Source of the DNA: Streptomyces longhuiensis
Lineage (GTDB): Bacteria; Actinomycetota; Actinomycetes; Streptomycetales; Streptomycetaceae
DNA length: 64,000 bases
Reading direction: 5' to 3'
Assembly: GCF_020616555.1 (NCBI RefSeq)
Contig: NZ_CP085173.1
Span: forward strand, 4,723,501-4,787,500
This document shows positions 14,604-23,348 of this stretch, piece after piece. Position 1 is the first letter of the stretch, and every line of letters starts with the position of its first letter. The notes below the pieces were generated by a model. The model was not told the DNA's origin and did not search any database. It was given only the letters and a program-made list of their open reading frames with translations. Both the position numbers and the translations under genes were made by a program.

Positions 14604-14647
14604 ATTCTTGTCGATCAGCTGTGACAGGCGGTACGCCCGCCGGACGC

Positions 14648-15931
14648 TCAGCCCACGACCCGCCCGAGCAGGTAGACGGCCGGGGCCGCGGCGGCGAGCG
14701 GCAGGGCCACGCCCGCCGTCATGTGCACGAAGCGGGACGGATAGTCGTAACTCGCGACGCGGTGGCCGATCAGCGCGCAGACACCGGCGCCGAGGCCGAG
14801 GAGCGCGCCCTTGGACCCCATGTCCGTCAGACCGCCGGCCGCGATTCCGGCGCCCGCGGCGGCGAGCAGCGCGACGCCCACGGAGGCGGGCGTCGGCAGC
14901 GGGAGCGCCCGTGCGAGGACGGCGACGGCGACCGCCACGGCGCCGACGGTCACGGCGTCCGGGTCGGCCGCCAGGTGTCCGGTCGCGACGATCGCGAGCG
15001 CCGCCGAGGCGACCGTGGCCATCAGGCCGTACATGCGCTCGTCCGGCGCCGCGTGGCTGCGGAGCTGGAGGACGAGGGTGAGCAGGACCCAGACACCGAG
15101 GGTGCCGAGGATCGCGGCGGGCGCGTTCTCCCGGCCGGTGACGAGCAGCGCCGCGTCGGCGGCGAGGCCGCCCGCGAAGGCGAGCGCGATGCCCTGCCGG
15201 GCCGGCCACATGCCGTTGAGCCGGAACCAGCCGGCGGCCGTGACGGCCTGGAGCAGCACGAGCGGGACGAGCAGCGCGTACTGGCCCACCGCGGCGCCGC
15301 CCGCGAGCAGCAGCCCGAGCAGCGCGGTCAGCGCGGCGGGCTGCATCCCCGGCTCTATGATCGGCGACCGCCCCTCGGCACGGGCGCGCTGCGCGTCGGT
15401 GACGCGGGGGTTGCCGGTGACGGTGGCGGGCCCGTAGGCGGCGGCCTCCGGCTCGGCGACGGGCAGCGGCTGGGCCGCCGCCACCGTCCCGAAGACCTGC
15501 GTCTGCTGGTCGGCACCGGGGGTGTGGGGGGCCTGCCCGTACCCGGCCGGTTCGCCGTACGCGGCATGCGCGGGCGGCGGCGTGCTCTGCCCGCCCGGCG
15601 TCTGCACCGCCGGCCCCTGCCCGTACGGCGCCTGCCCGTAGCCGTGACCCTGCCGGTCACCGCCGTACGCCTGCTGCTCCCCGTACGCCTGCTGGTCACC
15701 GCCGGTCTGGCTCACCGGGCCCTGCCCGTACGCGGCCTGCCCGTAGGGGGTCTCCCCGTACGCGGCCTGCCCGTACGGGCTCTGGCCGAACGGGGTCTGG
15801 CCGGGCTCGAATCCCTGGGGCTGCGGGTACGTCGACTGGACCTGGGTGTCCCAGGTCTGGCCCTGCCACTGCTGAGTCTGCTGGGGCGGCTGCTGCTGCC
15901 CGTACTCGTCTTCGTACGGCTCGTCACTCAT
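14648..15931 (-). CDS. Multi-pass membrane protein with Gln/Tyr/Gly-rich N-terminus
   Basis: This 427-residue protein starts with about 190 residues of low-complexity sequence made of repeats such as YGQAAYGETPYGQAAYGQ and QQAYGEQQAYGG. About 230 residues of hydrophobic helices follow (roughly eight to ten transmembrane segments, e.g. LLGLLLAGGAAVGQYALLV). The start ATG 15931 has GGAGG at proper spacing, inside the end of the MoaD-like gene. A GTG nine bases upstream is too close to the same site. No family is recognised. The Tyr-rich tail could be cytoplasmic and self-associating, but that is only an inference from composition. Confidence 0.75.
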   Translation of the reverse strand: MSDEPYEDEYGQQQPPQQTQQWQGQTWDTQVQSTYPQPQGFEPGQTPFGQSPYGQAAYGETPYGQAAYGQGPVSQTGGDQQAYGEQQAYGGDRQGHGYGQAPYGQGPAVQTPGGQSTPPPAHAAYGEPAGYGQAPHTPGADQQTQVFGTVAAAQPLPVAEPEAAAYGPATVTGNPRVTDAQRARAEGRSPIIEPGMQPAALTALLGLLLAGGAAVGQYALLVPLVLLQAVTAAGWFRLNGMWPARQGIALAFAGGLAADAALLVTGRENAPAAILGTLGVWVLLTLVLQLRSHAAPDERMYGLMATVASAALAIVATGHLAADPDAVTVGAVAVAVAVLARALPLPTPASVGVALLAAAGAGIAAGGLTDMGSKGALLGLGAGVCALIGHRVASYDYPSRFVHMTAGVALPLAAAAPAVYLLGRVVG

Positions 15932-15936
15932 CGCGG

Positions 15937-16191
15937 TCACCCTCCTGCGAACGGCGGGAGCACCTCGACCGTGCCGCCCTCGGCAAGCCGTACCGTCTCA
16001 TGCCCGCGCCTGCCGACGGGATCGCCGTCGATCAGGAACGAGGAACGCTGCAGGACGCGCACCAGGTCTCCGGGGTGTCGCGCACGCGCGCCCTCCAACG
16101 CGTCGGCCAGCGTCTCGGCCTCGTACGGCTCCTCGGCGACACCGGCGGCCGCCTTGGCCGCGGCCCAGTAGCGGATGGTCCCGTTGGCCAT
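15937..16191 (-). CDS. MoaD/ThiS-family ubiquitin-like sulfur carrier
   Basis: This 84-residue protein has a beta-grasp fold (GTIRYWAAAKAAAGVAEEPYEA ... VEVLPPFAGG). It ends in the diagnostic Gly-Gly that is adenylated and thiocarboxylated in MoaD and ThiS. It may supply sulfur for molybdopterin or another product. No MoaE or MoeB partner lies nearby, but the sulfurtransferase sseA is 2.6 kb away. The stop overlaps the ribosome site region of the following membrane protein, suggesting co-translation. ATG 16191 is the only sensible start. Confidence 0.85.
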   Translation of the reverse strand: MANGTIRYWAAAKAAAGVAEEPYEAETLADALEGARARHPGDLVRVLQRSSFLIDGDPVGRRGHETVRLAEGGTVEVLPPFAGG

Positions 16192-16227
16192 GTGCGGCGT
16201 TCCTCCCGTGCGGTCTGTCCAAGCGGT

Positions 16228-17061
16228 CTATTCGGCGGTTGCCGTCGTCCATGATGCCGTGGCCCAGTCGCCGATCCGCGCGAGGAGCCCGTCGTCCGCC
16301 GCGTGCTCGGCGTGCCCCATGCCCGCTTCCAGCCACAGCTCGGCCTCGCCGGACGCGGCCGCGGCGAGCATCCGCGGGTGGTCGAGGGGAAAGTACGGAT
16401 CCCGGTCGCCGTGCACGATCAGGAGCGGCGTCGGCGCGATCAGCGGAACGGACTCGACCGGCGAGAGCGGCACCGGGTCCCACTCGTGCGGGTGAATGCG
16501 GGTGCGGAGTCCGACACGGCCCACGACCCGTCCGGCGGGCCGCGTCACCAGCCAGTGCAGCCGCCGCATCGGCGCGGTCCCCCGGTAGTACCAGCGGGCC
16601 GGGGCACTCACCGCGACGACGGCGTCGGCGCGCGCTTCCGTGCGCCCCCTGTGCAACGCGGCGTGCCGCAGGACGACGGAACCACCCATCGAGAAGCCGA
16701 CGGTCACCACCTGTTCATGCCCGAGTGACCTCGCCCACTCCACGGCGGCCACCAGGTCGAGTACCTCCCGGTCACCGACGGTGGACCGCCCGCCCGACCG
16801 CCCGTGGCCGCGGAACGAGAACGTGACCACGGCGGCACGCTGCGCGAACACCCCCGCCGCCCGCCGGACGTGCGGCCGTTCCAGATCGCCCGTGAACCCG
16901 TGCGCGACCACGATCACCGGGCCGCCGGCGGGGCCCGGCCCGGGGTCGTGGGCGGCCTCGATCGGGACCCCGTCCCGCGTGCGCAGCATCACACGGCGTG
17001 AGCGGGCAGTGATCGGCTGCACAGAAGATCGTGCGTCTTGACCTGCCGGACCGGAACTCAT
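16228..17061 (-). CDS. Alpha/beta-fold hydrolase
   Basis: This 277-residue hydrolase carries the oxyanion segment VVAHGFTGD, the nucleophile elbow GFSMGG (Ser124), the acid residue in HGDRDPYFP and the catalytic His in GMGHAEHA. It lacks a signal peptide. Substrate unknown; likely an ester or acyl compound. ATG 17061 (MSSGPAGQDARS) is chosen. The frame is open further upstream, but that part lies in the 270-bp intergenic region shared with divergent glnR. The MoaD-like gene follows 36 nt later. Confidence 0.85.
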   Translation of the reverse strand: MSSGPAGQDARSSVQPITARSRRVMLRTRDGVPIEAAHDPGPGPAGGPVIVVAHGFTGDLERPHVRRAAGVFAQRAAVVTFSFRGHGRSGGRSTVGDREVLDLVAAVEWARSLGHEQVVTVGFSMGGSVVLRHAALHRGRTEARADAVVAVSAPARWYYRGTAPMRRLHWLVTRPAGRVVGRVGLRTRIHPHEWDPVPLSPVESVPLIAPTPLLIVHGDRDPYFPLDHPRMLAAAASGEAELWLEAGMGHAEHAADDGLLARIGDWATASWTTATAE

Positions 17062-17330
17062 GTGGGCTATTCTCCTAGTCAGAGGATCCGGGCAGCGAAG
17101 CCCCCGGGTCCTTTTGTGCTTTCGGACCGCGTTGTATACGAACGCCGGCCGGGAGGCGCACAGGGCCCCAGGGCGCGGGGCCCGAAGCCGTGCGAACCAG
17201 CACGAGAAGCAGTACGAACAAGCAGTACGAAGCAGTGCCGTAAACGTCCTCGCAGGGACCGAGGAGGAACCGACGTTATGGGCGAGCGAAACGTGCACGA
17301 CCGTAGGACGACCCAGGCAGGTGGGCCGCG

Positions 17331-18203
17331 ATGAGTTCATTGCTGCTCCTCACGAATGCCCTTCAGCCGTCGACGGAGGTGCTCCCCGCTCTCGGCCTGC
17401 TGCTGCACAACGTGCGGGTCGCCCCCGCCGAGGGCCCGGCTCTCGTCGACACCCCCGGTGCCGACGTCATCCTCATCGACGGGCGCCGCGACCTCCCACA
17501 GGTGCGCAGCCTGTGCCAGCTTCTCCGCTCCACCGGGCCGGGCTGTCCGCTGGTCCTCGTCGTGACGGAGGGCGGCCTCGCGGCCGTCACCGCCGACTGG
17601 GGCATCGACGACGTACTTCTCGACACGGCGGGACCGGCCGAGGTCGAGGCGCGGCTGCGCCTCGCGATGGGCCGCCAGCAGATCGTCACCGACGACTCCC
17701 CGATGGAGATCCGCAACGGCGACCTGTCGGTCGACGAGGCCACCTACAGCGCGAAGCTGAAGGGGCGGGTCCTCGACCTGACCTTCAAGGAGTTCGAGCT
17801 CCTCAAGTACCTCGCGCAGCACCCGGGCCGCGTCTTCACGCGCGCCCAGCTGCTCCAGGAGGTGTGGGGCTACGACTACTTCGGCGGCACCCGCACCGTG
17901 GACGTCCACGTGCGGCGCCTGCGCGCGAAGCTCGGGCCCGAGCACGAGTCGCTGATCGGCACCGTGCGCAACGTCGGCTACCGCTTCGTGACGCCGGAGA
18001 AGGTCGAGCGGGCGGCGGACGGGGCGAAGGCCAAGGCGGCGACGCCGAGGCCGGACGACACTGAGCACGCGGCACCGGCGGAGCACCCGGCCCACGCCGA
18101 CGGCACGGACTCCGCGGCGGATTCCCGTGCCGCGCGGGAGCCGGCCGAGCAGCCCCGGGCGGGCGCTCGTCAGGCCGCCGCCGGACGCCCTGCCCAGCGG
18201 TAG
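17331..18203 (+). CDS. glnR: GlnR, global nitrogen regulator (orphan OmpR-type)
   Basis: This 290-residue transcription factor has an N-terminal receiver-like domain (1-120) and a C-terminal winged helix ([24 protein letters not shown] ... [17 protein letters not shown]). The receiver keeps Asp50 (VILIDGRRD) but lacks the acidic pocket and other conserved phosphorylation residues, matching atypical GlnR. No sensor kinase is adjacent. GlnR activates or represses nitrogen assimilation genes (glnA, glnII, amtB, nirB) in Streptomyces. A tail of about 60 residues rich in Ala, Pro and Glu follows the DNA-binding domain and looks variable. The LacI-type gene follows 23 nt later. Confidence 0.95.
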   Translation: MSSLLLLTNALQPSTEVLPALGLLLHNVRVAPAEGPALVDTPGADVILIDGRRDLPQVRSLCQLLRSTGPGCPLVLVVTEGGLAAVTADWGIDDVLLDTAGPAEVEARLRLAMGRQQIVTDDSPMEIRNGDLSVDEATYSAKLKGRVLDLTFKEFELLKYLAQHPGRVFTRAQLLQEVWGYDYFGGTRTVDVHVRRLRAKLGPEHESLIGTVRNVGYRFVTPEKVERAADGAKAKAATPRPDDTEHAAPAEHPAHADGTDSAADSRAAREPAEQPRAGARQAAAGRPAQR

Positions 18204-18226
18204 GTCCATCCGCGTAGACTCCGCGC

Positions 18227-19249
18227 GTGGCCAAGGTGACTCGGGATGACGTGGCGCGACTGGCGGGTACTTCGACCGCGGTCGTGAGCTACGTCATCAA
18301 CAACGGACCTAGGCCGGTTGCCCCGGCCACGCGCGAGCGTGTACTCGCCGCGATCAAGGAACTGGGGTACCGGCCCGACCGGGTCGCCCAGGCCATGGCG
18401 TCGCGGCGGACCGACCTCATAGGCATGATCGTGCCGGACGCGCGCCAGCCGTTCTTCGCGGAGATGGCGCACGCCGTCGAACAGGCGGCGTCCGAGCGCG
18501 GAAAGATGGTCCTCGTCGGCAACTCCGACTACGTCGAGGAGCGCGAGGTCCACTATCTGCGGGCCTTCCTCGGCATGCGGGTGTCCGGCCTCATCCTCGT
18601 CAGCCACGGCCTGAACGATCTGGCCGCGGCCGAGATCGAGGCGTGGGACGCGCGCGTGGTCCTGCTGCACGAGCGGCCCGAGGCGATCGACGACGTCGCC
18701 GTCGTCATCGACGACATCGGCGGCGCCCAGCTCGCCACCCGCCATCTTCTTGAACACGGTCACCCGTACGTCGCCTGTGTCGGCGGCACCGCCGAGACGC
18801 CGTCCGTCGGCGACCCGGTCTCCGACCACGTCGAGGGCTGGCGCCGGGCGATGCACGAGGCGGGGCTCTCCACCGAGGGGCGGCTGTTCGAGGCGCCGTA
18901 CAACCGCTACGACGCGTACAAGATCGGGCTCGAGCTGCTCGCCGGGCCCCAGCGGCCGCCGGCGATCTTCTGCTCCACGGACGACCAGGCCTTCGGCATC
19001 CTGCGGGCCGCGCGCGAGCTGCGGATCGAGGTGCCGGGCGAGCTGGCCGTCGCCGGGTTCGACGACGTGAAGGAGGCGGGCCTGACGGATCCGCCGCTGA
19101 CGACGGTCGCGTCCGACCGCTCGGCGATGGCGCGGTCCGCCGTCGACCTCGTCCTCGACGACTCGCTGCGCGTCGCCGGTTCCCGGCGTGAGCGCCTGAA
19201 GGTGTTCCCCTCGCGGCTGGTCGTCCGCCAGTCCTGCGGCTGCCCCTGA
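18227..19249 (+). CDS. LacI-family transcriptional regulator
   Basis: This 340-residue repressor has an N-terminal LacI helix-turn-helix ([23 protein letters not shown], hinge [16 protein letters not shown]) and a periplasmic-binding-protein-like effector domain to the C-terminus. It ends in CGCP. The ligand is unknown but sugars are usual. Start is GTG 18227. A -10-like TAGACT (18215-18220) lies six bases upstream, so the transcript may be leaderless even though glnR ends only 23 nt before. No sugar transport genes are adjacent, so its targets lie elsewhere. Confidence 0.9.
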   Translation: MAKVTRDDVARLAGTSTAVVSYVINNGPRPVAPATRERVLAAIKELGYRPDRVAQAMASRRTDLIGMIVPDARQPFFAEMAHAVEQAASERGKMVLVGNSDYVEEREVHYLRAFLGMRVSGLILVSHGLNDLAAAEIEAWDARVVLLHERPEAIDDVAVVIDDIGGAQLATRHLLEHGHPYVACVGGTAETPSVGDPVSDHVEGWRRAMHEAGLSTEGRLFEAPYNRYDAYKIGLELLAGPQRPPAIFCSTDDQAFGILRAARELRIEVPGELAVAGFDDVKEAGLTDPPLTTVASDRSAMARSAVDLVLDDSLRVAGSRRERLKVFPSRLVVRQSCGCP

Positions 19250-19260
19250 CCTCGCACGAC

Positions 19261-19295
19261 CGCGCGCCGGCCCGAAAACACCGGACCGGCGCGCG
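19261..19295. terminator. Bidirectional hairpin between convergent lacI-type and protease genes
   Basis: A perfect 10-bp stem (CGCGCGCCGG at 19261-19270, CCGGCGCGCG at 19286-19295) lies in the 64-bp gap between the two convergent genes and can serve both. Confidence 0.65.
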
Positions 19296-19313
19296 TGCTG
19301 TGTTCCGGGTCGC

Positions 19314-21068
19314 TCAGAACATCAGGTTGTACTGGTTGAACCCGGTGCCCAGGCTCTTGCGGGCGCCGAAGACGTCGGAGGACGCCTTGTTGGTGCCCGG
19401 GTAGAGCCAGAGCGTGCCGCCCGAGTCGCGGGCCATGACGTCGGCGATGCCGTCGCCGGTCACGTCGCCGCTCGTCACGTACGAGGTGAAGTTCCAGCCC
19501 GTGCGCGCCTGGATGCGCGCCGCGAACGGGGTGTGCTCGACCTGCGTGCCCCGGTAGAGGTACAGGACGCCGGAGCTGTTGCGGACCAGGAGGTCGGCCT
19601 TGCCGTCGCCGGTCAGGTCGCCACGGCCGAAGATCTTGACGCCCTTCCAGGCCTTGTCGACGACCTTGACCTTGCCGTAGAACTCGCCGTTGCCCTTGCC
19701 CGGGTAGAGGTACGTCGAGCCGTCGGCGTCCACCGCGACCAGATCGGGGCGGGAGTCACCGGTCATGTCGCCGGGGATGGCGTACGACTTGTAGCCGCCC
19801 CACACCGAGGTGATCTGCATCCACTCGAAGGCGTCCGCCGCGTGGTCGTAGTAGCTGCGGTACAGCTTGCCGTCGGTGCTGTCGCGGATGATCAGATCCT
19901 GGAAGAAGTCCCGGTCCAGGTCGGCCTGGAGGGCCCAGCTCGCGGTCTGCCAGCCGGCGCTCTGGTAGGCGCGCGTGGCGAGCGACGTGCCCTTGCTGTC
20001 CTGCTCGAACAGGCCCCCGGAGGGGGTGCGCGCCAGCAGGTCGGCCCGGCCGTCGAAGCTCAGGTCCGTGTCGTCGATGCGCGGCTGGGCCGCCCAGACG
20101 TACGAGGACACCTTGGTGAAGACGGGGTAGGCGCCCTTGGCGGTGCAGCCGGAGACACCCCACGAGACGATGCCGACGACGCGGCCGCCGACGACCACCG
20201 GACCGCCGGAGTCACCGCTGCAGGTGATCTTGGTGCCCTCGTCGGCGCCGGTCGCCGGGGTGCCCGCGCAGAACATCGAGCCCTCGACGAAGTCGTCCTC
20301 CCCGAGGACGGACTGCATCGCGGTGTTGCAGGTGGAGTCGGAGACCAGCGGCAGGGTGACCTTGCGCAGGATCGCCGACAGGTCGGCGTCCTGCGCGCCC
20401 GAGGTCAGACCCCAGCCGTAGACCGTGGCGGAGGTGCCCGCCTTGTAGGACGCGGTGTCGTTGCTCTGGACCAGCTTCGTCCACTGGTCCTCCAGCGGAC
20501 GGTCCAGGGTGAGGACCGCGATGTCGTTCTGGATGGTGTCGGCGTTGTAGCGCGGGTGGTTCCACTGGCGCCAGACGCCCGCGACGGTGCCGTTGGCGCT
20601 GTCGAGCAGGCCGGTGGCGCCGGCCACGACCGCGCCGTTGTCCGCCCAGTCCAGACCGGCCACGCAGTGCGCCGCGGTGAGGACCTTGTTCGGGGCGACG
20701 AGGGTGCCGCCGCAGAAGTAGCCGTCGCCGGACGCGGCGTCGTAGTACGAGAGCTGGACCATCCACGGCGCGGAGGAGATCGGCGTCTCGGTGCCGCCGA
20801 TGATGAACGGCGTCTTCTTGGGCTTCGTCTCCGGGGTCGCCCGGGTCTTCGCGGCCTCGACGACCCGCTTGCGCAGTTCGGCGTCGGAGGCGGAAGGGGT
20901 CGGGTTCGCGGTGCGGGCGACGCTCGCGTCGGGCAGTCCGGGCGGGTCGTCGGCCGCGGTGGCGGGGTGCGCCACGAGGGCGCCGGCGCAGCTCAGCGCC
21001 AGCGCGAGAGCGGCCGTGGACAGCGCCGTGACGGGGCGTCTCCAGCGGTCGCGCAGGGCAGGTATCAC
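19314..21068 (-). CDS. Secreted trypsin-like serine protease with VCBS/FG-GAP repeats
   Basis: This 584-residue secreted protein starts with a signal peptide (about 1-39, cleavage near HPATA-ADD) and a short pro-region. An S1 trypsin domain follows (starts IIGGTETPISSAPWMV). The triad is complete: His134 (TAAHC), Asp182 (QNDIAVL) and Ser287 (CSGDSGGP). The C-terminal 240 residues contain at least four VCBS/FG-GAP-like beta-propeller repeats with Ca-binding signatures (GDMTGDSRPDLVAVD, GDLTGDGKADLLVR, GDVTGDGIADVMAR). Start is GTG 21068 with GGAG six bases upstream. It is a likely extracellular protein-degrading enzyme. It is divergent from htrA across 340 bp. Confidence 0.9.
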   Translation of the reverse strand: MIPALRDRWRRPVTALSTAALALALSCAGALVAHPATAADDPPGLPDASVARTANPTPSASDAELRKRVVEAAKTRATPETKPKKTPFIIGGTETPISSAPWMVQLSYYDAASGDGYFCGGTLVAPNKVLTAAHCVAGLDWADNGAVVAGATGLLDSANGTVAGVWRQWNHPRYNADTIQNDIAVLTLDRPLEDQWTKLVQSNDTASYKAGTSATVYGWGLTSGAQDADLSAILRKVTLPLVSDSTCNTAMQSVLGEDDFVEGSMFCAGTPATGADEGTKITCSGDSGGPVVVGGRVVGIVSWGVSGCTAKGAYPVFTKVSSYVWAAQPRIDDTDLSFDGRADLLARTPSGGLFEQDSKGTSLATRAYQSAGWQTASWALQADLDRDFFQDLIIRDSTDGKLYRSYYDHAADAFEWMQITSVWGGYKSYAIPGDMTGDSRPDLVAVDADGSTYLYPGKGNGEFYGKVKVVDKAWKGVKIFGRGDLTGDGKADLLVRNSSGVLYLYRGTQVEHTPFAARIQARTGWNFTSYVTSGDVTGDGIADVMARDSGGTLWLYPGTNKASSDVFGARKSLGTGFNQYNLMF

Positions 21069-21410
21069 TCAGGGCTCCTGGTGTGAGGAGTGGCTTCAGG
21101 GCCCGAGAAGAGGCGTACGGCGCGCACCACGGCCGGTACCGGACACCGAGCGGACAGGAAATCGGATTCGGGCTCGGACCCGTGCACCGCCGCAGACCCC
21201 CCTCCGGCGCACGGATCGTAGATCTCACGAGCCCCTCGGCACACGACCTTCACAGCAGGCAGGTGAGAGTTGTCCGGGCGCCCTCCCGCACCTCACCCTC
21301 CGTCAACCCGGCGTTTTCCGAGGCGTCTTTATTTCGGGCAAACAGGGTTCTCGCGGGACTCTCAGGGCACGCTCAGGTGGCTCTCATGAACGCGGTTCAG
21401 GCTTGCTGCC
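21069..21410. promoter_or_regulatory. Divergent promoter region with 11-bp phased CTCA repeats before htrA
   Basis: No gene is seen in these 342 bp. At the htrA side, CTCAGG at 21361, CTCAGG at 21372 and CTCAT at 21383 repeat with exactly 11-bp spacing, the layout of OmpR-family response-regulator sites. A -10-like CAGGCT (21398-21403) lies seven bases before the htrA ATG, so that transcript may be leaderless. The protease promoter should lie on the other side, but I could not place it with confidence. Confidence 0.5.
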
Positions 21411-22514
21411 ATGACCGAGAGCTTCCGCCGAAGCGGCGAGTACCCCCAGGGCCAGCAGCAGCACTCGCAGTCCCCGTATCCGGGGACCCCCGAGGCGGGC
21501 GGCGCCTTTCCGCCCCCGCCCGCCTACGACCCGCCGCAGCCGGTGAACGCCGCCCCGGGTTCGGCGATGTGGCCCGCTCCCACGCCGGAGGGCTCCCCCG
21601 CACCGCCCGCGCCCGCACGCCGGCGGCGGGTCAGGGGTCCGCTCGGGCTGCTCGCCGCGGTCGCCATCGCCGCCGCGGCCGTCGGCGGCGGCACCGCGTA
21701 CGCCTTCCAGGAGCTGACCGGCAAGGAGTCCACCTCCACCTCCGCCTCCGCCGGCACGAGCGTCGTGCCCACCAGCCAGAAGGGCACCGTCTCCGGTGTC
21801 GCCGCGGCCGTCAGCCCCGCCATCGTGGAGATCAACGCGACCTCGAACGCGGGCAGCTCCACCGGCTCCGGCGTCGTCATCACGAGCGACGGCGAGATCG
21901 TCACCAACAACCACGTCGTCTCCGGCGCCTCGACGGTCAAGGTGCGGACGAGCGACGGCAAGACCTACACCGCCGAGGTCGTCGGCACCGACGCCAAGAA
22001 GGACCTCGCCCTCATCAAGCTGAAGAACGCGTCCGGTCTCAAGACCGCGTCCCTCGGCGACTCCGACAACGTCAAGGTCGGCGACGAGGTCGTCGCCATC
22101 GGCTCCCCCGAAGGCCTGACCGGCACCGTCACCAGCGGCATCGTCTCCGCGCTCGACCGCGACGTCACCGTCTCCACGGACGAGGAACAGCAGCAGCAAC
22201 AGGGCGGCGGCAGCGACGACCGGTGGCCGTTCGAGTTCGGCGGGCAGCAGTTCAACGGCGACACGGGCTCCTCGAAGACGACGTACAAGGCCATCCAGAC
22301 CGACGCGTCCCTCAACCCCGGCAACTCCGGCGGCGCCCTCATCGACATGAACGGCAACATCATCGGCATCAACTCCGCGATGTACTCGGCCAGTTCGGAC
22401 AGCGGGTCGGGATCGTCGAGCGCGGGCAGCGTCGGACTCGGCTTCGCCATCCCCGTCAACACCGTCAAGGCCGACCTCGACTCGCTGCGCAGCGGGGGCA
22501 CCTCCGGCGGCTGA
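21411..22514 (+). CDS. HtrA/DegP-like trypsin-type serine protease without PDZ domain
   Basis: This 367-residue protein has a Pro/Gln-rich cytoplasmic N-terminus, a transmembrane helix at about 77-97, and an extracytoplasmic S1C protease domain. The triad is His168 (TNNHVV), Asp198 (KKDLALIKL) and Ser306 (NPGNSGGAL). A poly-Gln/Gly insert (EEQQQQQGGGS) lies between Asp and Ser. The chain ends right after the protease domain (GFAIPVNTVKADL), so the PDZ domain usual in DegP/HtrA is absent. It is followed by a two-component system, like mycobacterial pepD with mprAB. Likely role: envelope protein quality control. Confidence 0.88.
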   Translation: MTESFRRSGEYPQGQQQHSQSPYPGTPEAGGAFPPPPAYDPPQPVNAAPGSAMWPAPTPEGSPAPPAPARRRRVRGPLGLLAAVAIAAAAVGGGTAYAFQELTGKESTSTSASAGTSVVPTSQKGTVSGVAAAVSPAIVEINATSNAGSSTGSGVVITSDGEIVTNNHVVSGASTVKVRTSDGKTYTAEVVGTDAKKDLALIKLKNASGLKTASLGDSDNVKVGDEVVAIGSPEGLTGTVTSGIVSALDRDVTVSTDEEQQQQQGGGSDDRWPFEFGGQQFNGDTGSSKTTYKAIQTDASLNPGNSGGALIDMNGNIIGINSAMYSASSDSGSGSSSAGSVGLGFAIPVNTVKADLDSLRSGGTSGG

Positions 22515-22613
22515 CCCCGGCCGCGCACCGCCGCGCCGCACGCACCCGTAGCGCCTCCGTGCGAGGCTGATACCGGCCCCCACCACCGTCCGCACCCCCG
22601 AGGAAGCCCACCC

Positions 22614-23348
22614 ATGAGCCCCGCCGAAGGCGACCGCGAACCCCAGCGCATTCTCATCGTCGACGACGAACCCGCCGTCCGAGAGGCGCTGCGGCGCAGC
22701 CTCGCCTTCGAGGGGTACGGCACGGAGGTCGCGGTCGACGGCGCGGACGCGCTCGACAAGGCGGCCGCCTACCAGCCCGACCTGGTCGTCCTCGACATCC
22801 AGATGCCGCGCATGGACGGCCTCACGGCCGCCCGGCGGCTGCGGGCCGGCGGGTCCCGCACCCCGATCCTCATGCTGACGGCGCGCGACACCGTCGGCGA
22901 CCGCGTGACCGGGCTCGACGCGGGCGCCGACGACTACCTGGTCAAGCCTTTCGAACTGGACGAACTGTTCGCGCGGGTACGGGCGCTGCTGCGGCGCAGC
23001 GCCTACGCCTCCGCGACGGGCCCGGCGGACGACGCGGGTGACGTCCTGTCCTTCGCGGACCTGCGGATGGACCTCGCGACCCGCGAGGTCACGCGCGGCG
23101 CGCGCACCGTCGAACTGACCCGCACGGAGTTCACGCTCCTGGAGATGTTCCTGGCCCACCCGCGCCAGGTCCTCACCCGCGAGCAGATCCTCAAGGCGGT
23201 GTGGGGCTTCGACTTCGAGCCCAGCTCCAACTCCCTGGACGTGTACGTGATGTATCTGCGGCGCAAGACGGAGGCGGGCGGCGAGCCGAGGCTCGTTCAC
23301 ACGGTGCGGGGTGTGGGGTACGTGCTGCGCTCGGGCGGGAGCGAATGA
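22614..23348 (+). CDS. OmpR/PhoB-type response regulator (MprA-like)
   Basis: This 244-residue regulator has a receiver domain ([13 protein letters not shown], phosphoacceptor Asp61 in VVLDIQMP, Lys in [10 protein letters not shown]) and a winged-helix domain ([26 protein letters not shown] ... [13 protein letters not shown]). It overlaps its sensor kinase gene by ATGA. The three 11-bp spaced CTCA repeats upstream of htrA fit its DNA-binding class, so it probably controls htrA and its own operon. The order htrA, regulator, kinase is like pepD/mprAB in mycobacteria, where the system senses envelope stress (inference for this organism). Confidence 0.92.
   Translation: MSPAEGDREPQRILIVDDEPAVREALRRSLAFEGYGTEVAVDGADALDKAAAYQPDLVVLDIQMPRMDGLTAARRLRAGGSRTPILMLTARDTVGDRVTGLDAGADDYLVKPFELDELFARVRALLRRSAYASATGPADDAGDVLSFADLRMDLATREVTRGARTVELTRTEFTLLEMFLAHPRQVLTREQILKAVWGFDFEPSSNSLDVYVMYLRRKTEAGGEPRLVHTVRGVGYVLRSGGSE

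Noticed and set aside
13790..16171. 793-codon plus-strand frame over DUF2993, the multi-pass membrane protein and the MoaD-like gene
   Set aside because: It lies opposite genes with clear family motifs and good ribosome sites, and its translation is low-complexity.
17060..18064. 334-codon plus-strand frame through the region upstream of and inside glnR
   Set aside because: It is out of frame with glnR, which has an unambiguous winged helix and receiver-like domain.
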